Below are positions 1-5,812 of a stretch of 7,489 nucleotides of DNA, piece by piece. Position 1 is the first letter of the stretch. Every line of letters starts with the position of its first letter. Made by a program: the position numbers and the translations under genes. The DNA comes from Candidatus Segatella violae (GTDB lineage: Bacteria; Bacteroidota; Bacteroidia; Bacteroidales; Bacteroidaceae). The notes below the pieces were generated by a model. It saw only the letters and a program-made list of their open reading frames with translations, did not search any database and was not told the DNA's origin. The stretch covers positions 1 through 7,489 of the forward strand of contig DJSH01000049.1 in assembly GCA_002440225.1 (NCBI GenBank), written 5' to 3'.

Positions 1-809
1 GGCTCTACCTTGATTTCTACCTCATGATTGCAGAGCAGTGCCATTCTTTCGAGAAAAGGTTCTACATAGAAGAGGGCTGGTTGAGGCTGAGGCACATGGG
101 TGAAACGACGATAGTTGTTGACGAATGCCAACAATTCTATACCAGTTTTGTGGATGGTCTCCAAACCTTGTTTCAGTCTTGCTTGCTCAGCGGATTGCAA
201 ATCCGCTGAAACATCTTGCAGTAAGGTTTCGCTGAGCGAGGTGACCGGGGTGATGGTATTCATAATCTCATGGGTCAATACTCGGATAAGCTTGATCCAG
301 GAATCCACCTCCTGGTTGCTCAGTTCGTTGCTCACATCGCTGAGGGCGATGATGCGCACGTGCTTGTCTTTTAGCATCGCCTGTGTTTCGTGCTTCGATA
401 AGTGTTCGTCCTTGAGCTTGTCTCTTACTTGATTCATGTGGGTCAACACATCGGTGTCAAGCAAGCGGAGTGCGGCTTGATTGTGTTGCAAGATGTTGTC
501 GTGGCTATCCACCACCATGATGCCTGTATCCACGGCATTCAGTATCTGCTCGTAATACTTCTCTCGCTCCATCTGCTCCTCTCGGGTATGCTGCAAGAAA
601 AGTTTGATGCGATTTAGGGAGTCGTTGATAATCTTGTCATCTTTCGATACGTTTTGGGTCGGAAAACTGAAAGAGAAATCCACGTTATCCACCGCATCAA
701 AAAGGAATCTCACCTTCTTGATGTTACGGCGATAGCGGCGCAACAATCGGATATACCCGATGATGGTAACGACTAAAATCCCTGTTATTATGATCAACTT
801 ATCATCCAT
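1..809 (-). CDS. Sensor histidine kinase, NtrB-like, partial (C-terminus beyond left edge)
   Basis: Reading leftward from ATG at 809, the frame stays open for 269 complete codons to the window edge. Residues about 5-23 form one hydrophobic helix (rich in I, L, V), followed at once by a basic stretch (RLLRRYRRN), so the protein is probably anchored by one N-terminal helix with almost nothing outside the membrane. A PAS-like segment follows (NAVDTGIMVVDSHDNILQHN), then the phosphoacceptor box LTHEIMNTITPVTSLSET with His180 as the expected autophosphorylation site. The N, G1 and G2 boxes of the ATPase domain would lie beyond the edge. The gene starts 23 bp after the response regulator stop, which makes it the likely phosphodonor of that regulator. 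HEIMN followed by T-P is the form I associate with Bacteroidota kinases paired with NtrC regulators (family knowledge). Signal sensed: unknown, probably cytoplasmic or membrane-borne (inference). Confidence 0.9.
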   Translation of the reverse strand, partial: MDDKLIIITGILVVTIIGYIRLLRRYRRNIKKVRFLFDAVDNVDFSFSFPTQNVSKDDKIINDSLNRIKLFLQHTREEQMEREKYYEQILNAVDTGIMVVDSHDNILQHNQAALRLLDTDVLTHMNQVRDKLKDEHLSKHETQAMLKDKHVRIIALSDVSNELSNQEVDSWIKLIRVLTHEIMNTITPVTSLSETLLQDVSADLQSAEQARLKQGLETIHKTGIELLAFVNNYRRFTHVPQPQPALFYVEPFLERMALLCNHEVEIKVE

Positions 810-832
810 CCTATAATATTTTTAAATGCTTC

Positions 833-2209
833 CTACAACCCGTACCTCTTAATCTTATTATAAAGCGTTTGTCGGGAGATGCCCAGTCTTGCTGCCACCA
901 CCGACAGGTTGCCCTCGCACTCCTTGATGGTTTTCTCTATCATTCGGCTCTCCATCTCGTCGAGCGTCTGAACTTCTTCTAAAGGCTTCTCCTTTCGGGT
1001 AGGGTTGCCGCCATCAATATCCTCGGCGGTGATGATACCACCATCGGCTAGAATTACGGCTTTTTCCACAGCATGTTGAAGCTCTCGGATATTTCCATAC
1101 CAAGGAAGGCTGGTGAGTTTCTTCTCTGCTTCTTCCGAGAATCGGATGCTCACCTTATTATATAGGTCGGCATATTGGTGTAAGAAACGATTGGCGAGTG
1201 GCACGATGTCTGCCTTTCTCTGTCTGAGGGCAGGCAATTCGAGGTGGATGGTGTTGATGCGATAGAGTAGGTCCTCACGAAACTCGCCATCGCTTACCAT
1301 CTGCTGGAGGTTGCGATTGGTGGCGCAAACCAGTCGGACATCTATCGGAATCTGTGTGGAACCGCCCACTCTCACGATGCTTCTGCGTTGCAAGGCGGTG
1401 AGGAGCTTCGCCTGGAGACCATAGGAGAGGTTTCCGATTTCATCGAGGAAGATGGTGCTGCCATTGGCAAGCTCGAATTTGCCAGGTTTGTCGGTCTTGG
1501 CATCGGTGAAAGCCCCCTTCACATGACCGAAGAGTTCGCTCTCAAAGAGGGTTTCGGTAATGGCTCCCATATCCACAGGCAGCATTTTCTTTCCACATCG
1601 TGTGGATAAACGATGTATCTCGTTGGCTAATACCTCTTTACCTGTACCGTTTTCGCCAGTAATGAGGATATTCGCATCAGTAGCTGCTACTTTTTCCACA
1701 ATGTTTCGGAGGTTGTTCATAACTTCGCTATCTCCCCAATACATAGCACCTTGCGAAGTTTTTCCACTTCCTTTTCCTCCATTCTTATTCGCAGAGTTAT
1801 CCACAGGGTTATTCGCACCATTGTTCTTATCCCTTGCCTCTACCAATGTGCGAATCATCTTCTCGTTGTCGAAAGGTTTCACGATGAAGTCGGCAGCCCC
1901 CTCCTTGATGCCAGTCACGGCAAGTTGGATGTCGGCGTAAGCTGTGAAGAGCACCACCTCGGTCTTTGGGCTGAGGCTCTTGATTTCACGGAGCCAATAC
2001 AATCCCTCGTTTCCAGAGTTAATGCCGCTCGAAAAGTTCATGTCGAGCAACACCACGTCGGGATGCTCCTCCCTCAATTTAGCAGGGATGGAGTTGGGGG
2101 TGGCGATGGTGGTGATGTTGTCGAATATCGGTTCCAGCAACATCCTGACCGTGGTCAAGATGTTGCGGTTGTCATCTACTATAAGAATTGTTCCTTGTCT
2201 TTTAATCAT
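833..2209 (-). CDS. Sigma-54-dependent response regulator, NtrC family (REC-AAA+-HTH), 458 aa
   Basis: A complete NtrC-type activator. Residues about 7-120 are a receiver domain: acidic pair D12/D13, phosphoacceptor D56 (VVLLD), T89 and K111 (KPF). A Gly/Asn/Lys-rich linker spans about 127-153. The AAA+ domain has Walker A GENGTGKE (185-192), the sigma-54 contact loop GAFTDA (232-237), Walker B IFLDEIG (253-259), a probable arginine-finger region REDLLYR (311-317), and WYGNIREL (370-377). A Fis-type helix-turn-helix ends the protein (about 431-458, NLSVVAARLGISRQTLY). The expected role is phosphorylation-controlled, ATP-driven remodelling of RNA polymerase-sigma-54 at distant promoters. I chose the ATG at 2209 because the receiver beta-1 strand starts a few residues later. 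An in-frame ATG at 2284 would add 25 basic residues overlapping the upstream gene. A GGAG sits about 20 nt upstream of 2209, too far for a normal ribosome site. Target genes are not visible here. Confidence 0.95.
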   Translation of the reverse strand: MIKRQGTILIVDDNRNILTTVRMLLEPIFDNITTIATPNSIPAKLREEHPDVVLLDMNFSSGINSGNEGLYWLREIKSLSPKTEVVLFTAYADIQLAVTGIKEGAADFIVKPFDNEKMIRTLVEARDKNNGANNPVDNSANKNGGKGSGKTSQGAMYWGDSEVMNNLRNIVEKVAATDANILITGENGTGKEVLANEIHRLSTRCGKKMLPVDMGAITETLFESELFGHVKGAFTDAKTDKPGKFELANGSTIFLDEIGNLSYGLQAKLLTALQRRSIVRVGGSTQIPIDVRLVCATNRNLQQMVSDGEFREDLLYRINTIHLELPALRQRKADIVPLANRFLHQYADLYNKVSIRFSEEAEKKLTSLPWYGNIRELQHAVEKAVILADGGIITAEDIDGGNPTRKEKPLEEVQTLDEMESRMIEKTIKECEGNLSVVAARLGISRQTLYNKIKRYGL

Positions 2210-2244
2210 GATTTGTATTTGTCTTTTTTCTCTCCGTCTTATTT

Positions 2245-3533
2245 TTATTCGTTGTTCCACATGGAGTCTATAGCCAATGTCCAAGAACCATTCTTATCAC
2301 TGCCCTCACGTTTTAAAACTCCTAATTTTTTAAGGGTTGATAGGTGGTTCTTGATGGTTCTTGATGTGCAAGAGAACTCTTCTGCTAAAGTTCCTGTGGA
2401 AATTAACACATATTTCGGGTCGTTCAAGCCTTTTGCTTCCAATTCCTTGCACATCCTATCCACACCTTCGCCAAATTCCCTTACATATTTATATGCTTTG
2501 AGATATTCTGCGACTTTAGGATTGCGAGAGAAATGGGTATGGCGAATGTTGTCACTTCTTACGATACCTGGGAATTTACCTGGAGTCTCGAATACCAGGC
2601 GGTCATCAAACATCTTGATTTGTATCTCGGTGCCTTTGATGCTGTAGTCTCTGTGGCAAACGCTATTTACGGTCATCTCTTGTAATACGAAAGAAGAGTA
2701 TTCTCTGTCGGTAACGAAGATTCCTTTTTCTCCAAGGTACGTATGTTCCTTTACTTGAGTCTCAAGATAATCATTTGTATTTTTGATTTGGTCAAGAATA
2801 CGACCTTCGAAGGTTACGTCCTTGATGACATTCATTTCTCTTCCTACCTTTTCCTCCGTCCCCATATATCTGATGAAACGTACTCTGGCACGAGGGAAGA
2901 AAAGTTGAGGCTTCTTGCCAAAGAGCAGGATACAAGCTGTGCTGACTTGTTCTTTACCACCCTTGTATGTGATAAAGTTATTGTTCTCTTTCAGATATTC
3001 CAATGGAGATTTTGTATAGCCGATGACTTTCATGTAATCTTGCACGCAATTCATATCTATGTCGTCGATGGTTGCGTCGTATGCGGCGGTGTCCTCGAAA
3101 TATCGTTCTCCCTTGTCGTACACATCAAGCTTATTCGCTCTTCGAAACCTAATTTTCGAGAACTGTCTCCAACACGCATGAAAACTTCGTCTGCTTGGTT
3201 GGCGTGGAGAGTAGCACTGGCAGGAATGTGTAATAGAAGCACATGGTTAGGCTTTTCTTCTGCATCAATGCAAGGGATATATTCTGGCTTGACATTGACA
3301 GAAGGAACACAGAGGGAGAATGGTACTTTCAATAGTTCATTGACATGGGTGGTGTGTTGGTCAACTCCTTCAATCCTTCTATTCTTGTCGGAGATACCGA
3401 TGGCGAGCATATCTCCATCAGCATTAGCCATAGCCACGATGGGCACAGCCAATGCTTTTGGTTCTATCTTCACGCTCTTGCAGTCAAAGGTTTGTCCCTC
3501 AGCTCTATCTTTTATGTCTTCTATTGTCATCAT
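2245..3533 (-). pseudogene. Schlafen AlbA_4 / HATPase_c_4 / winged-helix regulator, broken by a frameshift
   Basis: Two overlapping frames together make one recognisable protein. The upstream frame (3533 to a stop at 3057) carries an AlbA_4-type domain (GQTFDCKSVKIEPKALA, then AMANADGDMLAIGISD). It leaves the family pattern after the residues SLM at about 3125 and ends in an unrelated Thr/Pro-rich tail. The second frame (3123-2245) resumes with YDKGERYFEDTAAYD and carries the HATPase_c_4 region (VNSVCHRDYSIKGTEIQI, FSRNPKVAEYL, EFGEGVDRM) and a C-terminal winged helix (TLAEEFSCTSRTIKNHLSTL). Joined, they give roughly 430 residues, normal for this COG2865-like family of putative nucleic-acid-binding regulators. 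I prefer the ATGs at 3533/3530 (MMTIEDIK) to the earlier ATG at 3569, because a promoter element lies between them. Alternatives: two separate translated proteins (the second from GTG 3123), or a sequencing error. The response regulator gene follows 35 bp downstream. Confidence 0.8.
3117..3127 (-). other. Frameshift junction in the AlbA_4/HATPase gene
   Basis: On the minus strand the junction reads AGCTTGATGTGTACGACAAG. Removing one TG pair restores a continuous frame (S-L-M-Y-D-K-G), so the simplest explanation is a two-base TG duplication; a one-base deletion would also join the frames. I see no slippery heptamer of the X-XXY-YYZ kind, so programmed frameshifting is not supported. The TG tract is only two units long, which is short for phase variation. 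Confidence 0.7.
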
Positions 3534-3538
3534 GGATG

Positions 3539-3546
3539 CAAAATTA
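3539..3546 (-). promoter_or_regulatory. Bacteroidota -7 promoter element TAATTTTG for the AlbA_4/HATPase gene and probably the operon
   Basis: The minus strand reads TAATTTTG, a match to the Bacteroidota -7 consensus TAnnTTTG. It ends only 5 nt before the ATG pair at 3533/3530. A start site a few bases downstream of the element would fall at or next to the start codon, which implies a leaderless or nearly leaderless mRNA. I do not see a convincing -33 TTTG partner at the usual distance. The placement argues against the ATG at 3569, since the element would then lie inside the gene. Confidence 0.5.
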
Positions 3547-3637
3547 CGAAATAATGTTGAAACCACCACGATTTTATCTAATAATTAGGTAAGAAAAGAG
3601 GAAGTTTCTCTATTTTTTAGAAATCCTCTGCCGTCAG

Positions 3638-3687
3638 CACGTTTTTCTAGGGACTTTTCTTGAAATGCCACACGTTTTCCAAGGGAT
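3638..3687. repeat. Imperfect 17-bp direct repeat, 33 bp apart
   Basis: CACGTTTTTCTAGGGAC (3638-3654) and CACGTTTTCCAAGGGAT (3671-3687) match at 14 of 17 positions and start 33 bp apart, about three helical turns. They lie in the gap between the divergent genes, so a paired operator for a dimeric regulator is possible. Chance similarity in AT-rich DNA is not excluded. Confidence 0.4.
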
Positions 3688-3702
3688 GGAACCGAGATTC
3701 CA
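3687..3702. repeat. Short dyad TGGAA-N6-TTCCA
   Basis: A perfect 5-bp inverted repeat with a 6-nt spacer directly abuts the second copy of the 17-bp direct repeat. It could be a half-site pair for a regulator or a small RNA hairpin. It is too short to be convincing alone. Confidence 0.25.
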
Positions 3703-3717
3703 ATTACATTTATGGTC

Positions 3718-3752
3718 CTTCCCTTCCACGTAGCTACTATGTGGGAGTGAAG
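3718..3752 (+). other. 16-bp stem-loop in the divergent intergenic region
   Basis: CTTCCCTTCCACGTAG (3718-3733) pairs with CTATGTGGGAGTGAAG (3737-3752) around a 3-nt CTA loop. By hand the stem has 13 Watson-Crick pairs, two G-U pairs if read as RNA from the plus strand, and one mismatch. There is no T-run after it, so it does not look like a terminator. It sits 15 nt before a second, longer hairpin. Compensated wobble pairs fit a folded RNA, but no homologues were compared. Confidence 0.5.
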
Positions 3753-3767
3753 ATTAGTTACTAAAAG

Positions 3768-3815
3768 AAATGGTGAAGCGGGCTATCCATGATAGCAGGC
3801 TTCGCCATTTTCTTG
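3768..3815 (+). terminator. Long hairpin with T-rich tail (intrinsic terminator-like, apparently orphan)
   Basis: The outer stem AAATGGTGAAGC (3768-3779) pairs with GCTTCGCCATTT (3799-3810), 12 bp with one wobble. An inner stem GCTATC (3782-3787) pairs with GATAGC (3791-3796) around CAT. The plus strand continues TTTTCTT, as in a Rho-independent terminator. Read on the minus strand, the hairpin is also followed by T-rich DNA (TTTCTTTTAG), so it could work both ways. Both flanking promoters fire away from it, so it ends no transcript that I can assign. Confidence 0.55.
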
Positions 3816-3899
3816 CATAGTTAGGGCAACATCAAAGTTCCAATAGGTTAAAGTTTGTAATCTTTTAGTTTTAGTGAGTTCGGTTTCAGATAAAAGTCG

Positions 3900-3907
3900 T
3901 ATATTTG
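3900..3907 (+). promoter_or_regulatory. Bacteroidota -7 promoter element TATATTTG for ATPase-nuclease copy 1
   Basis: TATATTTG fits TAnnTTTG and ends 16 nt before the ATG at 3924, so the mRNA leader would be about 10 nt. The spacer (CAGAAAAAATAAGATT) is A-rich with no Shine-Dalgarno sequence, as is common in Bacteroidota. The -33 region is not clear; GGTTTCAG lies upstream at a plausible distance. Confidence 0.55.
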
Positions 3908-3923
3908 CAGAAAAAATAAGATT

Positions 3924-5486
3924 ATGGCATTGAAGTTATATCCTATAGGCATACAGACATTCGAGCGAATCCGTAAGGAAGACAAGCTCTATATCGACAA
4001 GACGGAATACATTTACCGTATGGCTCATACCAGCGGTACTTATTTCTTCTTGGGACGACCACGCCGTTTCGGCAAGTCTTTGTTAGTATCTACGATGCAA
4101 AGTTACTTCGAGGGGAAGAAAGACTTGTTCAAAGGACTTGCCATGGAAAAAATGGAAAAAGAATGGACGGAATATCCTGTGCTCCACTTTGATATGAGCG
4201 GTGGAAAGCACATGGAGAAAGAAGATTTGGAAAGATACCTTGGTTATCTTTTGCAGGACGAGGAGAAAAAGTGGGGCATAGATAAGCCGAGAATTGGAAA
4301 CAACAATCGTTTGATAGACCTTATCGATACCGCTTATCAGAAGACTGGCAAGCAGGTGGTGGTACTCATCGATGAGTATGATGCGCCGATGTTGGATGTC
4401 GCTCATGAGGACAAACAGTTGGATGTGCTTCGCAATGTTATGCGCAACTTTTATAGTCCGTTAAAGTATAGCGAGGCTAAGCTTCGTTTCGTCTTCCTCA
4501 CGGGTATCACCAAGTTCTCCCAGCTCAGTATCTTTAGCGAATTGAACAATATCACAAATATTTCCATGTATAATGACTATGCGGGAATTTGCGGAATTAC
4601 CAAGGAAGAACTGCTTACGCAAATGTCTGAGGACATAGACGAATTGGCAAAAGCGCAAGAACTGACTCGGGAGGAAACTATCGCCGAATTGAAGGAAAAC
4701 TATGACGGTTATCATTTTTCAGCCAAGTCGCCTGACGTGTTCAATCCATTCAGCTTGCTCAATTGCTTTTCGACCAAGGAGTTTGGGGCTTATTGGTTTA
4801 CTTCGGGAACGCCGACCTATTTAATCAATATGATGCGTAAGTTCAAGGTCGTGCCTACCAACCTTGGCAAGATGTACGCTAAGTCTTCCGCCTTTGATGC
4901 ACCGACTGAGGATATGACAGCCATCACGCCTTTGCTGTATCAGAGCGGATACCTTACCATCAAGGGATATGATAAGTTTAGTAAGCTTTATACTCTCGAC
5001 CTTCCTAACAAGGAAATCAAGGTGGGATTGTTCGAGAGTCTCTTGCCAAACTATCTGGAGGGCATGTTTGCCCAGAATGGTGATGTGGCAATCGCCCAAA
5101 TGTCTGTGCTGATACGTCAGGACGATATGGATGGAGCCTTGCAATTGCTCCAAACCTTCCTTGGAACAGTGCCTTATTGTAATGTCACTAACTACGAGGG
5201 ACATTACCAGCAGATGCTCTTCATCATCTTCTCGCTCCTTACGGGATATGTGGTGGATGTGGAGGTTCATACGCCAAATGGAAGGGTGGATATCGTGATG
5301 CTGACACATACTCGCCTCTATATCATCGAACTGAAGTTGAACAAGAACGCTCAGACCGCCTTGCAGCAAATCAACCTCAAGAACTATGCCCAACGCTTCG
5401 CCCTATGCGGCAAGCCAATCACAAAGGTTGGCATTAATTTTGACTCGTCCAAGGGTAATATCGAGAATTGGGAGATAGAGGAATAG
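3924..5486 (+). CDS. AAA-ATPase-like / PD-(D/E)XK nuclease protein (PF09820 + DUF1703/PF08011 type), copy 1, 520 aa
   Basis: A soluble two-domain protein without signal peptide or membrane helix. The N-terminal AAA-ATPase-like domain (about 1-210) has a Walker A-like loop GRPRRFGKS (44-52), Walker B VVVLIDEYD (145-153) and a sensor-like FLTGITKFS (191-199). The C-terminal domain (about 400-520) has a PD-(D/E)XK arrangement: helix Glu425 (EGHYQQ), D456 (GRVD), E469-L-K471 (IIELK) and a later QQINLKNY segment. The catalytic residues look intact. The family is common and often multi-copy in Bacteroidota; its biological role is not established, and a DNA-directed ATP-dependent nuclease is inference from the domains. 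The start MALKLYPIGIQTFE is shared exactly with the downstream copy. The gene has its own promoter at 3900-3907 and a hairpin just past the stop. It is about 80% identical to copy 2 at the protein level (hand count). Confidence 0.93.
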   Translation: MALKLYPIGIQTFERIRKEDKLYIDKTEYIYRMAHTSGTYFFLGRPRRFGKSLLVSTMQSYFEGKKDLFKGLAMEKMEKEWTEYPVLHFDMSGGKHMEKEDLERYLGYLLQDEEKKWGIDKPRIGNNNRLIDLIDTAYQKTGKQVVVLIDEYDAPMLDVAHEDKQLDVLRNVMRNFYSPLKYSEAKLRFVFLTGITKFSQLSIFSELNNITNISMYNDYAGICGITKEELLTQMSEDIDELAKAQELTREETIAELKENYDGYHFSAKSPDVFNPFSLLNCFSTKEFGAYWFTSGTPTYLINMMRKFKVVPTNLGKMYAKSSAFDAPTEDMTAITPLLYQSGYLTIKGYDKFSKLYTLDLPNKEIKVGLFESLLPNYLEGMFAQNGDVAIAQMSVLIRQDDMDGALQLLQTFLGTVPYCNVTNYEGHYQQMLFIIFSLLTGYVVDVEVHTPNGRVDIVMLTHTRLYIIELKLNKNAQTALQQINLKNYAQRFALCGKPITKVGINFDSSKGNIENWEIEE

Positions 5487-5489
5487 AAA

Positions 5490-5540
5490 GATCGGTCAAG
5501 CAAGTATAGGCTATAAAGATTAGCCCTTGCTTGACCGATT
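5490..5540 (+). terminator. Long hairpin after ATPase-nuclease copy 1
   Basis: A perfect 14-bp stem, ATCGGTCAAGCAAG (5491-5504) with CTTGCTTGACCGAT (5526-5539), continues across a 4-nt bulge into GGCTA/TAGCC (5509-5513 and 5521-5525). It begins 4 nt after the TAG stop. The following bases are AT-rich but have no clean T-run, so it may be a weak terminator or an mRNA 3'-end stabiliser. Its motif CAAGTATAGGCT resembles CAAGCATAGGCT at the same place in the hairpin after copy 2. Confidence 0.6.
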
Positions 5541-5733
5541 CTCATATATTCGTTTTATCAAAGAGAGAGAGTATCTTGTTTCTACTCTCATATACAAACC
5601 TTTTGGGATTCAATCACCCCCGAAACGAAGAAATCTTCAATTTTTCTTTTGCAAACTTACATAAAATCATTGAGAAGACCAAAAAAGAAAGAGATTTTTC
5701 TCTCCAAAAAGCGATTATTACAAATATAATGCT

Positions 5734-5741
5734 TATCTTTG
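5734..5741 (+). promoter_or_regulatory. Bacteroidota -7 promoter element TATCTTTG for ATPase-nuclease copy 2
   Basis: TATCTTTG is a full match to TAnnTTTG. It lies 71 nt before the ATG at 5813, so the mRNA leader would be about 65 nt, much longer than that of copy 1. I found no clear -33 TTTG motif at the usual spacing. Confidence 0.55.
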
Positions 5742-5746
5742 CAAAC

Positions 5747-5787
5747 GAGATAGCGCCCTTCGCTCTTTATGAGAGCATCCGCATCTC
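5747..5787 (+). promoter_or_regulatory. Foldable 5' leader of ATPase-nuclease copy 2
   Basis: GAGAT and GCG (5747-5755, with one bulged A) can pair with CGC-ATCTC (5780-5787). Inside, GCTCT (5762-5766) pairs with AGAGC (5772-5776). The predicted transcription start is close to 5747, so the hairpin would sit at the very 5' end of the mRNA, where it could stabilise the message or control it. Copy 1 has no equivalent leader. Confidence 0.35.
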
Positions 5788-5812
5788 TACCGAATTAAAA
5801 GACAAGAAGATT

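Larger units (their letters stand above)
3534..3923. other. Divergent intergenic region, no protein gene
   Basis: This 390 bp AT-rich gap separates the leftward regulator operon from the rightward ATPase-nuclease genes. From left to right it holds the minus-strand promoter, a 17-bp direct repeat, a small dyad, a 16-bp stem-loop, a terminator-like hairpin and the plus-strand promoter. I see no convincing protein-coding frame of its own. The cluster of structures between 3638 and 3815 could belong to an unannotated small RNA. Confidence 0.6.
5487..5812. other. Intergenic region between the two paralogues
   Basis: These 326 bp hold the copy 1 hairpin, a small stem (GAGAGTA 5567-5573 with TACTCTC 5583-5589), a TAnnTTTG promoter element and a foldable leader. 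The 9-mer TTTGCAAAC occurs twice, at 5648-5656 and at 5738-5746 where it overlaps the promoter. The frame of copy 2 happens to stay open through the region, but it runs through the hairpin and promoter and has no counterpart in copy 1, so I treat it as non-coding. Confidence 0.6.

Noticed and set aside
24..617. Plus-strand open frames near the left edge
   Set aside because: They are antisense to the histidine kinase, whose PAS and His-box motifs are clear on the minus strand.
2210..2284. Earlier start of the response regulator at ATG 2284
   Set aside because: The extra 25 basic residues overlap the end of the upstream gene and precede the normal receiver-domain start; ATG 2209 fits the family.
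3057..3127. Programmed ribosomal frameshift between the two halves of the regulator
   Set aside because: No slippery heptamer is visible at the junction and a simple TG duplication explains the break.
3117..3127. Phase-variable dinucleotide tract
   Set aside because: Only two TG units are present, too few for frequent slippage; kept only as a remote option.
1751..3588. Long plus-strand open frames (1751-2647 and 2743-3588)
   Set aside because: They lie opposite well-supported minus-strand genes, show no recognisable domain, and look like antisense shadows.
5531..5812. N-terminal extension of copy 2 by 94 residues from an ATG at 5531
   Set aside because: It starts inside the copy 1 hairpin, runs through the TATCTTTG promoter element, has no counterpart in copy 1, and the shared protein start MALKLYP lies at 5813.
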